Assembly (NCBI GenBank): GCA_945883905.1
Contig: CAMCYL010000009.1
Location: forward strand, 1-46,148
Source: Akkermansia muciniphila
GTDB taxonomy: Bacteria > Verrucomicrobiota > Verrucomicrobiia > Methylacidiphilales > CAMAQI01
DNA length: 46,148 nucleotides
Reading direction: 5' to 3'
Shown: in pieces, positions 9,546 to 17,688 of the stretch
Layout: each line of letters begins with the position of its first letter
Position numbering within the stretch: the stretch's first letter is position 1
Program-made: the position numbers and the translations under genes
Notes under the pieces: model-generated
What the model was told of the DNA's origin: nothing
Seen by the model: the letters and a program-made list of their open reading frames with translations, nothing else
Database searches by the model: none

Positions 9546-9943
9546 CTTTTAAAAATAGGGAGGAGGCTCGGAGGAGCCGTGGTCAGAACGAAGGGGGGGA
9601 GGGTTTTAACGTGGCGTCGGCTTGTCTCGCCGAAGTGCTTGGACGAAGGAGGAGGCGTCGATACAAAACCCCTGCTCACCCTTTGCAAATCTTCGATTGG
9701 GTTGCGCCCCCATTGACCCCTGCGCCAAACGTTCGAGACCCTGTTTTACAGCAATTGCTTCGCAATCGGTTTTCCTGGTTGGTTGAATCCCTGTTACCCC
9801 TATTCAAACCTTTGAGATTCCATGGGTTTTATTTCGTTTTACGAAGGTTTTGCCCTCGGCTCTCCAACTTCTTTCCCTTTTGGTATTGCGCTTTGCGCAG
9901 GGAGTGCGTGAGACAATGTATTTAAGGTTTTTTTATTTTGGAC
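9546..9943 (+). repeat. modular repeat element, copy A
   Basis: The right end TTATTTTGGAC (9933-9943) matches the terminal motif of the other copies and is preceded by the shared block gcgtgagacaatgtatttaag. The block 9850-9919 is nearly identical to the last 65 nt of the window. The blocks around 9610-9680 (TCGGCTTGTCTCGCC, GAAGTGCTTGGACGAAGGAG) also occur in the 45647-46148 copy, and 9546-9600 (TTAAAAATAGGGAGGAGGCT, GTGGTCAGAACGA) in the 27151-27649 copy. The left terminus is not recognisable. The remaining 9342-9545 holds no gene; it contains a perfect 14-bp palindrome CCGTCAGCTGACGG (9515-9528). The element ends 62 nt before the uracil-DNA glycosylase start. Confidence 0.7.
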
Positions 9944-10005
9944 AAAGGGATTTTGGTGGGCTTCTAGGGATTGACACCTCTGAAGAGAACTTTAAAACAG
10001 GGGTC

Positions 10006-10980
10006 ATGAGTTTGGATCTTCCTACTTTTTCACGATATTTGAGGGTCTTACAGGCCGAGGGACAAACTCATTTAACATTGAGTAAATCGTCGTTACAGGT
10101 TTTGCGGAATCTTGTTTCTAAAGCAGGGAGTTTAAGTGCTCACTCCTCAAGTGCTAATTCTACTTCCGCGCCTTATCGCGCCACTGCTTTGATCCGTTCT
10201 TCTTTAGATTCATCGGCTCGATCGGAGGGGGAAAAGGGGGTGGATCGTTCTGTTTCGACTCCGGTCTCCCCCGTTTTACCTTCAGCCCCAGCGATCTTCA
10301 AGGAGACAAGTGTGACCCCGTCGGTTGATTTAAAGGGGCTTGATCTTGAATCGGGAAGTCGGGTCGAACAATTAGAACGATTGAGAATGAGGGCGAGTCA
10401 ATGTCAGCAGTGCGCTCATTTGGCTGCAAGTCGTCGTTCAGTTGTTTTTGGGGGAGGCAATCCTGAGGCTAGTCTTTTGTTTGTGGGGGAGGCACCAGGG
10501 CCGGAAGAGGATGAGAGTGGGGAGGTTTTTGTGGGGGCGGCGGGGCAACTTCTAACAAAGATGATTGAGGCGATGGGGTTAAAACGTGAAGAGATCTATA
10601 TTGCTAATGTTTTAAAATGTCGTCCAGATATGCCCGAGGGGGCCATTGGAAATCGAAAGCCGACGGTTGCTGAGATGGGCAGTTGTTTGCCTTTTTTGGA
10701 GGCCCAGATTAAAATTGTTCAGCCTAAAATAATTGTAGCACTTGGGGCAACGGCGATGGAGGGATTACTTCATGAGAAAACGCCGATGGGAAAACTTCGA
10801 GGGAATTGGCTGAGCTTTCAGGGAATTCCACTCATCCCGACGTATCATCCGACCTATTTACTACGAAATCAGAGTGTATCGGAGAAACGTAAGGTTTGGG
10901 AAGATTTGTTGAAGGTGATGGAGGCGTTAACGCTTCCAATAAGTGAAAAGCAGCGCGGTTATTTTTTAAGCAAAAATTAA
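10006..10980 (+). CDS. uracil-DNA glycosylase, family 4 (Fe-S)
   Basis: 324 residues from the chosen ATG. The frame is open upstream to 9850, but that part lies inside the repeat element; the ATG at 10006 gives the family-like start LPTFSRYLRVLQAEG. Residues 40-115 are a Ser/Thr/Pro-rich linker. The catalytic part shows four iron-sulfur cysteines (Cys133, Cys136, Cys205, Cys227), motif GEAPGPEEDESGEVFVG (161-177) and HPTYLLR (281-287), the hallmarks of UDGa. It excises uracil from DNA in base-excision repair. The bacteriophage SPO1 polymerase-like UDG family is the same fold, so the call is firm at family level. Confidence 0.92.
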   Translation: MSLDLPTFSRYLRVLQAEGQTHLTLSKSSLQVLRNLVSKAGSLSAHSSSANSTSAPYRATALIRSSLDSSARSEGEKGVDRSVSTPVSPVLPSAPAIFKETSVTPSVDLKGLDLESGSRVEQLERLRMRASQCQQCAHLAASRRSVVFGGGNPEASLLFVGEAPGPEEDESGEVFVGAAGQLLTKMIEAMGLKREEIYIANVLKCRPDMPEGAIGNRKPTVAEMGSCLPFLEAQIKIVQPKIIVALGATAMEGLLHEKTPMGKLRGNWLSFQGIPLIPTYHPTYLLRNQSVSEKRKVWEDLLKVMEALTLPISEKQRGYFLSKN

Positions 10981-11009
10981 GAGTTTCGCTTGTCTGAACT
11001 GCTTTTTTG

Positions 11010-11618
11010 ATGAACCATAGTTTTATTATGGGTGATGATTTTATAGAGGAATCGACGATTATCCCTTCTCGACGGGAGTTTGATCAATTGTTGGAGGCAA
11101 AAAAATTAATGGGAAAGGGAGTTGAAGTGGGGGTTTGTGATGGTGATTATTCCTTTCTTTTGCTTTCGACTTGGAAAGGGGAACGACTTTATTCGATTGA
11201 TCCGTGGAGATCGTTTGGGGAGGAGTATCGGGATATTAATAATGCGGATCAGTCTTTGCACGATCTGCGTTATGAAAAAACGAAGGAGAAACTTTCTGTT
11301 TTCGGGAAACGTTCTGTCGTTATTCGCAAAACCTCTTTAGAGGCCTCCGTTCTCTTTGGGAATGAAGCGCTTGATTTTGTTTATTTAGATGCTCAGCATC
11401 ATTATTCAGCAGTTAAGGCCGACATTGAGGCATGGTATCCCAAGGTCAAAGTGGGAGGGATTATTTCTGGGCATGATTATATGGATGGGGTTTATGTGGG
11501 CGGGGTTTTTGGAGTGAAACGAGCGGTCCAGGAATTTGCAAAAGAGCAGAAAGCCGAAATTTTTGTTTCTGGGGAGTTAATGACGGAGACCGCTTCGTGG
11601 TTTATTATTAAGAAATGA
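11010..11618 (+). CDS. class I SAM-dependent methyltransferase (Methyltransf_24-like)
   Basis: 202 residues. A glycine-rich SAM motif (GVEVGVCDGDYSFLLL) follows a short helical lead. SIDPWRSF supplies the acidic residue after strand 2, and LDFVYLDAQHHYSAVKADIEAWYPKV plus GGIISGHDY are typical of the Methyltransf_24 family, whose members often modify sugars or small molecules. The substrate cannot be read. The TTG at 11007 directly precedes the ATG and the ATG at 11028 is another option; no strong Shine-Dalgarno distinguishes them. Its stop overlaps the next ATG by 4 nt, so it works with or is at least co-expressed with the SGNH hydrolase. Confidence 0.75.
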   Translation: MNHSFIMGDDFIEESTIIPSRREFDQLLEAKKLMGKGVEVGVCDGDYSFLLLSTWKGERLYSIDPWRSFGEEYRDINNADQSLHDLRYEKTKEKLSVFGKRSVVIRKTSLEASVLFGNEALDFVYLDAQHHYSAVKADIEAWYPKVKVGGIISGHDYMDGVYVGGVFGVKRAVQEFAKEQKAEIFVSGELMTETASWFIIKK

Positions 11619-12526
11619 AAATCTTAAGGAGCGCATTTTTTGTTCTTATTATTAGTCTATTTATTGAATTGGGTTTTCGGTTTTTGGGGTTTGGTGATTT
11701 TCCTATTTATCAAATAGATTCTTCGATCGGTTATATTCCAGCCCCCAATCAATCCGGAAAATTTCTTCGTAAAAATGAGTGGGTATTTAATGATAAGAGC
11801 ATGGGGGTTGAGGAGCGCTTTCAAGAAAGCGAGAAGGTCGATATTTTAGTGATCGGGGATAGTCTTGTTTATGGGGGGAATCCTTATCGTCAGGAGGAGA
11901 AGTTAGGGGCTCAACTTCAGAGGAAACTGGGAGAGACCTATAAAGTGTGGCCGGTGGGGGCGCCGAGTTGGAGTTTTTTGAATGAGAAGGAGTATTTAGA
12001 TCGTCATCCCGAGGTGCTCGCGGAGGTCGAAGGAATCGTTTGGATTTTTAATAGCGGCGATTTTCAAGATCGAAGTCAGTGGTGGACTGATGCGACCCAT
12101 CCCCGAGCGCGACCTTGGAGTGTCACTTATTATCTATTGAACAAATATTACTTAGAGGGATATCTTAAATATTTATTTCCGAATCTTTTATTTTGGATTC
12201 AGGCACCGGAAGCGGTTTCGCGGAATCCTTTGGATCAAGAGATTGGAGATTTTAACTTGGAGATTGAACAATTAAGTCGTCACCATTGGAAAAAGCGATT
12301 AGTGGTTTTTTATCCTAATAAAATCGAAGAGTTGCATGCTCCCGATGATTTTTATGAATCCCTTGCAGAAAAATTGGAGGAACAAGTCAAGGTGAGGGGT
12401 TGGCGGTTTTTGGATTTACGAAAAAGTGTTGAATGGAAGGAGAGATACTATCGAGATGGAATCCATCCGACGGGGGAGGGGTATGAGAAATTCTCGAAGG
12501 AGATCGCAGAGGTTTTGGAGAAATGA
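11615..12526 (+). CDS. membrane-anchored SGNH/GDSL-type hydrolase
   Basis: 303 residues. A hydrophobic N-terminal segment (5-19) is an uncleaved anchor or signal. GDSLVYG (81-87) gives the nucleophile Ser83, FNSGDF around 145-150 may fill the block III role, and DGIHPTGEGY (281-290) supplies the Asp/His pair. This is the SGNH hydrolase layout used by esterases and by O-acetyl transferases or esterases acting on polysaccharides. Coupled to the methyltransferase gene (ATGA overlap) and facing away from an exopolysaccharide operon, it may decorate envelope glycans, but that is inference. No terminator is evident after it. Confidence 0.7.
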   Translation: MKILRSAFFVLIISLFIELGFRFLGFGDFPIYQIDSSIGYIPAPNQSGKFLRKNEWVFNDKSMGVEERFQESEKVDILVIGDSLVYGGNPYRQEEKLGAQLQRKLGETYKVWPVGAPSWSFLNEKEYLDRHPEVLAEVEGIVWIFNSGDFQDRSQWWTDATHPRARPWSVTYYLLNKYYLEGYLKYLFPNLLFWIQAPEAVSRNPLDQEIGDFNLEIEQLSRHHWKKRLVVFYPNKIEELHAPDDFYESLAEKLEEQVKVRGWRFLDLRKSVEWKERYYRDGIHPTGEGYEKFSKEIAEVLEK

Positions 12527-12557
12527 TTGATTGAAGGAGAGACTTAAGCTCGTAAGA

Positions 12558-12665
12558 TTAATAGTCGGAGCTGAGGATTTGACTAGGGTATCGTTCATAA
12601 ATATGTTCAAAGAGGATGGCACATTTTTCTCGGAAAGACCCGGTCGCTCGATCGATCGTCTGCAT
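12558..12665 (-). pseudogene. orphan C-terminal gene fragment, possibly hsdR tail
   Basis: A 35-codon frame from the ATG at 12665 to a TAA at 12558 reads MQTIDRATGSFREKCAILFE and then HIYERYPSQ. It is protein-like, whereas the overlapping frame is not. The same frame is open a few codons further upstream (REGRNDTF) into the end of the truncated rhuM. Its position, where hsdR would lie in an hsdM-dinD-rhuM-hsdR locus, suggests the last residues of a type I restriction subunit or a related protein after a large deletion. I do not recognise it with certainty. Confidence 0.35.
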
Positions 12666-12672
12666 GAAGGTG

Positions 12673-12957
12673 TCATTTCTCCCCTCTCTTCTTCTTAGGT
12701 GGCGGCAGCTGTTGGATCGCTTTTTTAAAGTCACCGCCGGAGGCAGTTGTAAAGAAATTCTTTACAACTGAATTTTCAAGTAATTCCCCTTCTTCGAAGA
12801 TCTTTTTGAGATGTTGACCGATATTTTGCTTACTCGTTTGGAATAAATCCGCGATGTGCTGCTGGGTAAGCCAGACAGTCTCGTTTTCCAAACGAACCTC
12901 AATCTTAGTCCGACCATCTTCGGTGGGATAAACCAGAAACTGGCCATGGGGTTGCAT
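12673..12957 (-). pseudogene. rhuM: truncated RhuM-family protein
   Basis: 94 residues from the ATG at 12957, which has AGGAA 5 nt upstream; the frame also opens at a GTG at 13017. FLVYPTEDGRTKIEVRLENE, then TVWLTQQHIADLFQTSKQNI and FEEGELLENSVVKNFFTTA, matches the N-terminal DNA-binding part of RhuM proteins, which are usually above 300 residues. After TTASGGD the match stops and a short Lys/Pro tail (LPPPKKKRGEK) runs to a stop. The remaining two thirds are absent, so this is a deletion remnant. RhuM genes commonly ride inside type I restriction loci, which agrees with dinD and hsdM next door. Confidence 0.75.
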
Positions 12958-13028
12958 CAGTTCCTGAACTTTATTATGTTGAGGTGAGGTGATTTTTTTA
13001 TCTCGACTCACAGACACCCCTCATTTTG

Positions 13029-13053
13029 AACGAACAACGATTCCTTGTTCGTT
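13029..13053. other. perfect 9-bp inverted repeat between dinD and rhuM
   Basis: AACGAACAA (13029-13037) and TTGTTCGTT (13045-13053) form a perfect stem with a 7-nt loop, in the gap after dinD and before rhuM on the minus strand. No U-run follows, so it is more likely an operator or a hairpin of a lost gene junction than a terminator. No intact hsdS is present here. The surrounding 12958-13102 otherwise holds only a 32-codon frame beginning at 13106 that I do not recognise. Confidence 0.4.
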
Positions 13054-13102
13054 GACTCAGCTATTAAGAAATACTCAATAACTATCTGGAAGTGCGCGGA
13101 GA

Positions 13103-13957
13103 TCATTCATTCTCTCCTGCTGCGATCTTATCCGGTTTTTGAAGGGATTTCTTTTCTTCTGACGCTAACCGACGTTCAACTTTTTTGACATCCTCCCCTG
13201 GCGGCAGGCTTTCGGGGCGAATTCCACGTTCGAGAAGGGTTTTTCGAACCGCCTCGTTATTGGTGATATGCTCAATAGAGACTGCTGTTTCGCTGTTCAT
13301 TTTGTGCTGGCGCGCATTGAAAATGGTGATTTCAGTGGCGAAATCCTTTGCCTTGAGAATGATTGTCGGAGCAAAGTCGGCCAATGGGCGATTGTCTGGC
13401 ACCTTCCATTGGGCTTTCATGGCTTGGGTCGTTTTTCCAAAGAGGGCTCGATCTCCCTTGCTCCGAATCAGGGCAAAATTTTCATTTCCCCCCGTCTGCT
13501 CATAAATAACATCCGAAAGCTTTTTTTCCGTTTCGGTTAGTTTCTTCCGTGCGGAGACTCTCTCGGCTTCGATGAGACGTTGCTCGATCAATTCGGCACG
13601 ACGTGTTTGCACGGCAAAATAAGTCTGCGCGAAAGCAATTTCCTGTTTACGAGAATCCCCGTTTTGTGCGATCAAATAACAGGCATAACGGGTCAGCATG
13701 ATTTCTTCGATTTCCCGTTGCCCTCCCGAGCCGAGACTGACCATTTTGTTGACGTCAACAAAATGGTTAAGTACCTGATGTCCAGAGACTTCGCATGTCG
13801 TTTTTGCTTTACTGATCACCAAAGTAAAATTACGCCATTCCGAATACCCAAGCAGGTGTTGAATGTCCCGGGCCAGCCAGTATTCCACTCCATTTTCCGT
13901 GCGCTGAGCGTGAGCCTCAAAAGTGGATGTCAGTTCCTGGATTTGTTCTGTTTTCAT
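13103..13957 (-). CDS. dinD: DNA damage-inducible protein D homologue
   Basis: 284 residues, near the usual DinD length. The N-terminal half is a BRO-N-like domain (VEYWLARDIQHLLGYSEWRN, about 24-43), followed by NHFVDVNKMV, the conserved LTRYACYLIAQNGDSRKQEI (about 88-107) and AQTYFAVQTRR. The C-terminal half contains GNENFALIRSKGDRALFG and ISIEHI-like helices typical of DinD. In E. coli DinD is LexA-regulated and affects RecA; in many genomes the gene sits within type I restriction loci. Here its ATG overlaps the hsdM stop by 4 nt. It appears intact although hsdM, hsdS and hsdR around it are broken or missing. No LexA box was recognised. Confidence 0.9.
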   Translation of the reverse strand: MKTEQIQELTSTFEAHAQRTENGVEYWLARDIQHLLGYSEWRNFTLVISKAKTTCEVSGHQVLNHFVDVNKMVSLGSGGQREIEEIMLTRYACYLIAQNGDSRKQEIAFAQTYFAVQTRRAELIEQRLIEAERVSARKKLTETEKKLSDVIYEQTGGNENFALIRSKGDRALFGKTTQAMKAQWKVPDNRPLADFAPTIILKAKDFATEITIFNARQHKMNSETAVSIEHITNNEAVRKTLLERGIRPESLPPGEDVKKVERRLASEEKKSLQKPDKIAAGENE

Positions 13958-14730
13958 GTTTTTAAAATCTCCGCCGCATTTTTGACGATGGTCTTTTCAA
14001 GTCCCCTCGCCTGTGCCGTTAGCTCTTCCAACTCCACATTCAACTTTTGAAATTGCACCTTGAAATCCTCGTCGCTGACCTCTTCCCCCGTCACCACCCC
14101 CACATAGCGTCCAGGATTCAGGCTCCAGCCTTGGGCTTAGATCTCCTGGAGTGATGCCACTTTGCATAAGCCGGGAATATCTCCGTATTTCGGTTTCTTC
14201 CCAAAAACGTCCTTCATCTTGGCTTCCGCCTCTTCTCCCCCCAGGGTAAAATCGAGTTTCACAATCAAACCATATTCCGAGCAAAAGAAATCAACAATGT
14301 AATCACCGATTTGATGCTGCCGACGAAACTTAAGATTCTCTAATTGTCGATTTCGAAGTAACTCCCAAAGAGCCTCTTCCGCAGGGGTTTGATCGGTCTT
14401 TTCGACGCCATGAATCGAGAGTTCCGAAGCCGGATTCTTTTTATGCTCCGATACAAAACGGGGGGAGGAGACAAACATTCCCCCGGAACCGCAGGCAGGA
14501 TCATCGATCCGGCTGCCTCGACGGGAAGAGGTCGATCCCTTTTCCAATTTCGCGTATTGAATTGTGAAACGAACCTCTGCAAAGCGGAGAAAGATCAATC
14601 CAAGAATCGGTTGGGCATACTGGGCGGCGTTCAGTCCGCTATTTGCCCGGAATTGATCGGCGGCATCCCAGAGACTCTTTTCAAGAGTTGAAGTTGCAGT
14701 GTCTTTTTCGGTGGGAGCGATCCATTGCAT
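13954..14730 (-). pseudogene. hsdM: broken, chimeric type I DNA methyltransferase subunit with a DUF559-like insert
   Basis: The N-terminus (EKSLWDAADQFRANSGLNAA, then PILGLIFLRFAEVRFT) and LEKGSTSSRRGSRID are normal HsdM. The frame then jumps straight to DPACGSGGMFVSS (motif I), losing roughly 115 usual residues. After ELSIHGVEKTD it switches to TPAEEALWELLRNRQL, KFRRQHQIGDYIVDFFC, a DUF559 endonuclease-like segment, instead of the catalytic NPPF region. An HsdM-like end follows (DIPGLCKVASLQEI), then an in-frame TAA (14137-14139) where homologues have Glu, and AQGWSLNPGRYVGVVTGEEV to the true stop at 13954. Catalytic NPPF is absent, so no methylation activity is expected. The stop overlaps the dinD start. 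Confidence 0.85.
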
Positions 14731-14753
14731 ATAATTCTTACGGTTGAAAAAAC

Positions 14754-15755
14754 TTAGGAGTCGTTTTTTTCAGTAATCTGCTTGAGGTCGCTATCGACCA
14801 TTTCGGCGACCATGCTTTCGAAGCTGTGGAGGGGCTTCCAGCCTAAAGTTTTTTGAATGTGGGAAGGATCACCAAGGAGGCGTGTCGGTTCTTGAGGGCG
14901 CATGAGGGCTTCCGAGCTTTTGACGTATTGAGTCCAGTCGAGGCTTAAGTGTTTGAAGGCGATATGAACCCAATCTTTAACCGAGTGAAGCTTGCCAGTG
15001 GCGACGATATAGTTATCGGGTTGTGGGTGTTGGAGCATCATCCACATCGCATGAACGTAATCGCTGGCATGTCCCCAGTCTCGTTGGCTCTCTAAGTTTC
15101 CGAGAATGAGTTCGTGATCGAGTCCGGCTTTGATTTTTGCGGCCTGCCGGACGATTTTACGAGTGACGAAGTTTTCGCCACGTCGAGGGGATTCGTGATT
15201 ATAGAGAATCCCGTTGCAGATAAAGAGTCCGTAGCTCGCTCGATAGACATCGCAGAGTTGCGCGGCGAAGGCCTTGGCGCAGCCATAGGGACTGGTTGGG
15301 CGATAAGCGGTGGCTTCGGTTTGTGGAAAGTCCTCGGCAGTCCCAAAAATTTCGGAGGAGGCGGCATGATAGATTTTGACGGGATCGTCGAGGTCGCGAC
15401 AGATTTCAAGGATTCCCAAGGTGGCGGAGGCGATCTCGTGACAGGTCGATTCAGGGATTTCAAAGCTTAAACCGACGTGGCTTTGTCCGGCGAGATGATA
15501 AAATTCATGGGGGCGAACTTTTTTAAATATTTTTCGAAGCGAGGTGGCATCGACGAGGTCGCTGTAGTGAAGAAAAAACCGTTTCCCATGAAGTTCGGGA
15601 TTGAGACGAAGAGCATCGATGCGAAGGCGACTAAGATTACTGGTTCGACGAACAACCCCATGAACTTCGTAGCCTTTTTTGAGGAGAAGTTCTGCGAGGT
15701 AAGATCCATCTTGTCCGGTGATTCCGGTCAGGAGTGCGACGGGGGGAGGGTTCAT
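14754..15755 (-). CDS. gmd: GDP-mannose 4,6-dehydratase-like protein, paralogue 2
   Basis: 333 residues. SDR-fold NAD(P) site GITGQDGSYLAELLLKKGYE near the N-terminus, catalytic SSE in HAASSEIFG, the Tyr/Lys pair in SPYGCAK, then GILYNHESPRRGENFVTRKI and RDWGHASDYVHAMWMML, all diagnostic of GMD. It keeps the VTRK motif found in characterised GMDs. It would convert GDP-D-mannose to GDP-4-keto-6-deoxymannose, the precursor of GDP-fucose, GDP-rhamnose or GDP-perosamine. It is slightly short because the usual insert before the C-terminal RPxExxxLLGD segment is missing. The ATG overlaps the stop of its paralogue by 4 nt. No reductase, epimerase or aminotransferase for the next step lies nearby. 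Confidence 0.88.
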   Translation of the reverse strand: MNPPPVALLTGITGQDGSYLAELLLKKGYEVHGVVRRTSNLSRLRIDALRLNPELHGKRFFLHYSDLVDATSLRKIFKKVRPHEFYHLAGQSHVGLSFEIPESTCHEIASATLGILEICRDLDDPVKIYHAASSEIFGTAEDFPQTEATAYRPTSPYGCAKAFAAQLCDVYRASYGLFICNGILYNHESPRRGENFVTRKIVRQAAKIKAGLDHELILGNLESQRDWGHASDYVHAMWMMLQHPQPDNYIVATGKLHSVKDWVHIAFKHLSLDWTQYVKSSEALMRPQEPTRLLGDPSHIQKTLGWKPLHSFESMVAEMVDSDLKQITEKNDS

Positions 15756-16732
15756 AATGCTTGCAGAGCCTTTTGATAGTAGGAGTCGACAATTTCTAAC
15801 GCCAGATTTTCAAAGGAGATTTCCGGTTTCCATCCAAGTCGCTGCTGGGCTTTCGTGCTATCGCCGATGAGCTTTCCCGGTTCTTGAGGGCGAAACTCTG
15901 TTTCAGAGACCTTGACATATTTTCTCCAATCGAGTTCGAGTCGATTAAAAATGATTTCGACCCAATCGAGGAGACGGTGGGCTTTCCCAGAAGCAATGAC
16001 ATAGTTATCCGGCTGTTCTTGTTGAAGCATGAGCCACATCGCTTTGACGTAGTCTTGAGCATGTCCCCAGTCCCGTTCAGTTTCGAGAGTGGCGAGGATG
16101 AGTTCGGTTTCGAGTCCGAGTTTGATTTGAACGGCGTAGTTCGCAATTTTCCCGGCGACATAGTTTGGGCCACGGCGAGGGGATTCGTGATTAAAGAGGA
16201 TTCCGTTACAAATATGCATTTGATAACTTTTGCGATAGGTATTGCAAAGATGAGTGGCAAAGGTTTTGGCGCAGCCGTAGGGACTCGTGGGACGAAAAGC
16301 GGTCTCTTCATTTTGAGGAGGATTTTGAGAGGCGCCAAAGATTTCGGAGGAGGAGGCGTGATAGATTCGAATCGGATAGTTGAGATCACGACAGATTTCA
16401 AGGATGCCTAAGGTCGAGATGGCAATTTCTTGGTAGGTCGATTGGGGAATTTCAAAGCTGAAGCCGACATGGCTTTGTCCTGCGAGGTGATAGAATTCGG
16501 AGGGACGAATGCGATTAAAGATTCGTCTTAATGCGGTGGAGTCGGCGAGATCGCTGTAGTGGAGATGAACATGGGGGGTATGTTCGAGGAGCCGATTAAT
16601 ATTCGAGGTTTTTCGGACAATTCCGTGAATTTCGTATCCTTTTTCAAGGAGGAGCTGGGTGAGATAGGTCCCATCTTGACCGGTGATTCCGGTAATGAGG
16701 GCTGTTTTTTGAGAGAAATTTGTAGAGGTCAT
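15752..16732 (-). CDS. GDP-mannose 4,6-dehydratase-like protein, paralogue 1
   Basis: 326 residues, same architecture as the gene downstream: GITGQDGTYLTQLLLEKGYE, HASSSEIFG, SPYGCAK, GILFNHESPRRGPNYVAGKI, RDWGHAQDYVKAMWLMLQQE and RPQEPGKLIGD. More than half of aligned residues agree by eye with paralogue 2, so this is a tandem duplication. The normally conserved VTRK after SPRRG is VAGK here, so the arginine in a substrate-binding loop is lost. The two may therefore act on different nucleotide sugars or form a mixed oligomer. It is the first gene of the pair and is transcribed away from thiG. Confidence 0.85.
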   Translation of the reverse strand: MTSTNFSQKTALITGITGQDGTYLTQLLLEKGYEIHGIVRKTSNINRLLEHTPHVHLHYSDLADSTALRRIFNRIRPSEFYHLAGQSHVGFSFEIPQSTYQEIAISTLGILEICRDLNYPIRIYHASSSEIFGASQNPPQNEETAFRPTSPYGCAKTFATHLCNTYRKSYQMHICNGILFNHESPRRGPNYVAGKIANYAVQIKLGLETELILATLETERDWGHAQDYVKAMWLMLQQEQPDNYVIASGKAHRLLDWVEIIFNRLELDWRKYVKVSETEFRPQEPGKLIGDSTKAQQRLGWKPEISFENLALEIVDSYYQKALQAL

Positions 16733-16855
16733 TCGATCATTTTAGGTGAAATAGAGTTTTAAATTGCTTTTAAGAGGTGGGCGAGGAAAAAAGTTTCCGG
16801 CTGATTTTCGTTGGACAGTTTGCGACACTGTGGTGAAATCGGTTTTAGAAATTTT

Positions 16856-17635
16856 ATGAATCAAACTTGGACTATTGCGGATCGTACTTTTAATTCCCGG
16901 CTCCTTTTAGGGACGGGAAAATTTTCCTCAAATCAGAGAATGGCAGAGTCACTCGAGGCCTCTGGAACGGAGATCGTGACGGTTGCTTTAAGGCGCGCAG
17001 ATTTGACAGGGAAAGAGGATCCTTTCGCTGATATTTTAAAGTTCATTGATTCGAAACGATATCTTTTACTTCCCAATACCAGTGGAGCGATGAATGCGAC
17101 AGAGGCGGTTCGATTGGCGCGATTGGCTGAAACGGCGGGACTGCCGAAATGGGTCAAGTTAGAGATTCATCCTGATCCACGATTTTTACTTCCCGATCCG
17201 ATTGAAACTTTTGAAGCGGCAAAGATCTTGGTGAAGGAAGGTTTTGTGGTGATGCCTTATATTAATGCCGATCCTGTTTTAGCAAAGCGACTTCAAGATA
17301 TTGGAGTTGCGACCGTGATGCCTTTGGGGGCTCCGATCGGGTCCAATCGAGGTTTAGAGACACGGGGGCAGATTGAAATTATTATTGAGCAGGCCACGGT
17401 TCCGGTGATTGTTGATGCGGGACTGGGGGCTCCCTCACATGCGGCAGAGGCCTTGGAGATGGGGGCGGCGGCGGTGCTTGTGAATACAGCGATAGCGATA
17501 GCCTCGGATCCGAGTCGAATGGGGAGAGCTTTTAAGGGGGCGGTGGAGGCCGGACGTGCGGCCTACGAGTTGGGATTGCCTGTGGCTCAAAAAAATGCCT
17601 CGGCGACGAGTCCGTTGACCGGGTTTTTAAAATAA
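16856..17635 (+). CDS. thiG: thiazole synthase
   Basis: 259 residues from the ATG at 16856; the frame extends to a TTG at 16811 but [20 protein letters not shown] is the normal family start. Lys101 in [12 protein letters not shown] is the Schiff-base lysine. Phosphate-loop segments [12 protein letters not shown] and [20 protein letters not shown] close the TIM barrel, with [11 protein letters not shown] near the end. ThiG makes the thiazole phosphate of thiamine from deoxyxylulose phosphate, dehydroglycine and ThiS thiocarboxylate. No thiS, thiF, thiH/thiO or other thi gene is adjacent, and I see no TPP riboswitch upstream, so its partners are elsewhere. Confidence 0.93.
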   Translation: MNQTWTIADRTFNSRLLLGTGKFSSNQRMAESLEASGTEIVTVALRRADLTGKEDPFADILKFIDSKRYLLLPNTSGAMNATEAVRLARLAETAGLPKWVKLEIHPDPRFLLPDPIETFEAAKILVKEGFVVMPYINADPVLAKRLQDIGVATVMPLGAPIGSNRGLETRGQIEIIIEQATVPVIVDAGLGAPSHAAEALEMGAAAVLVNTAIAIASDPSRMGRAFKGAVEAGRAAYELGLPVAQKNASATSPLTGFLK

Positions 17636-17688
17636 GCTTTTATTTTATTTCGATGGCGTTTGTTGCCGGAAGTCGCTAAAACGCTCCC

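Noticed and set aside
9491-9925. 144-codon plus-strand frame in the gap before the uracil-DNA glycosylase
   Set aside because: It runs through the repeat modules and matches no protein family; the same modules occur in other frames elsewhere.
12416-12676. 86-codon minus-strand frame overlapping the end of the SGNH gene
   Set aside because: The overlapping 35-codon frame (12558-12665) looks far more protein-like; the 86-codon one has no family features and overlaps the hydrolase gene.
16733-16855. TPP riboswitch upstream of thiG
   Set aside because: The conserved CUGAGA and related THI-box core are not present in the gap.
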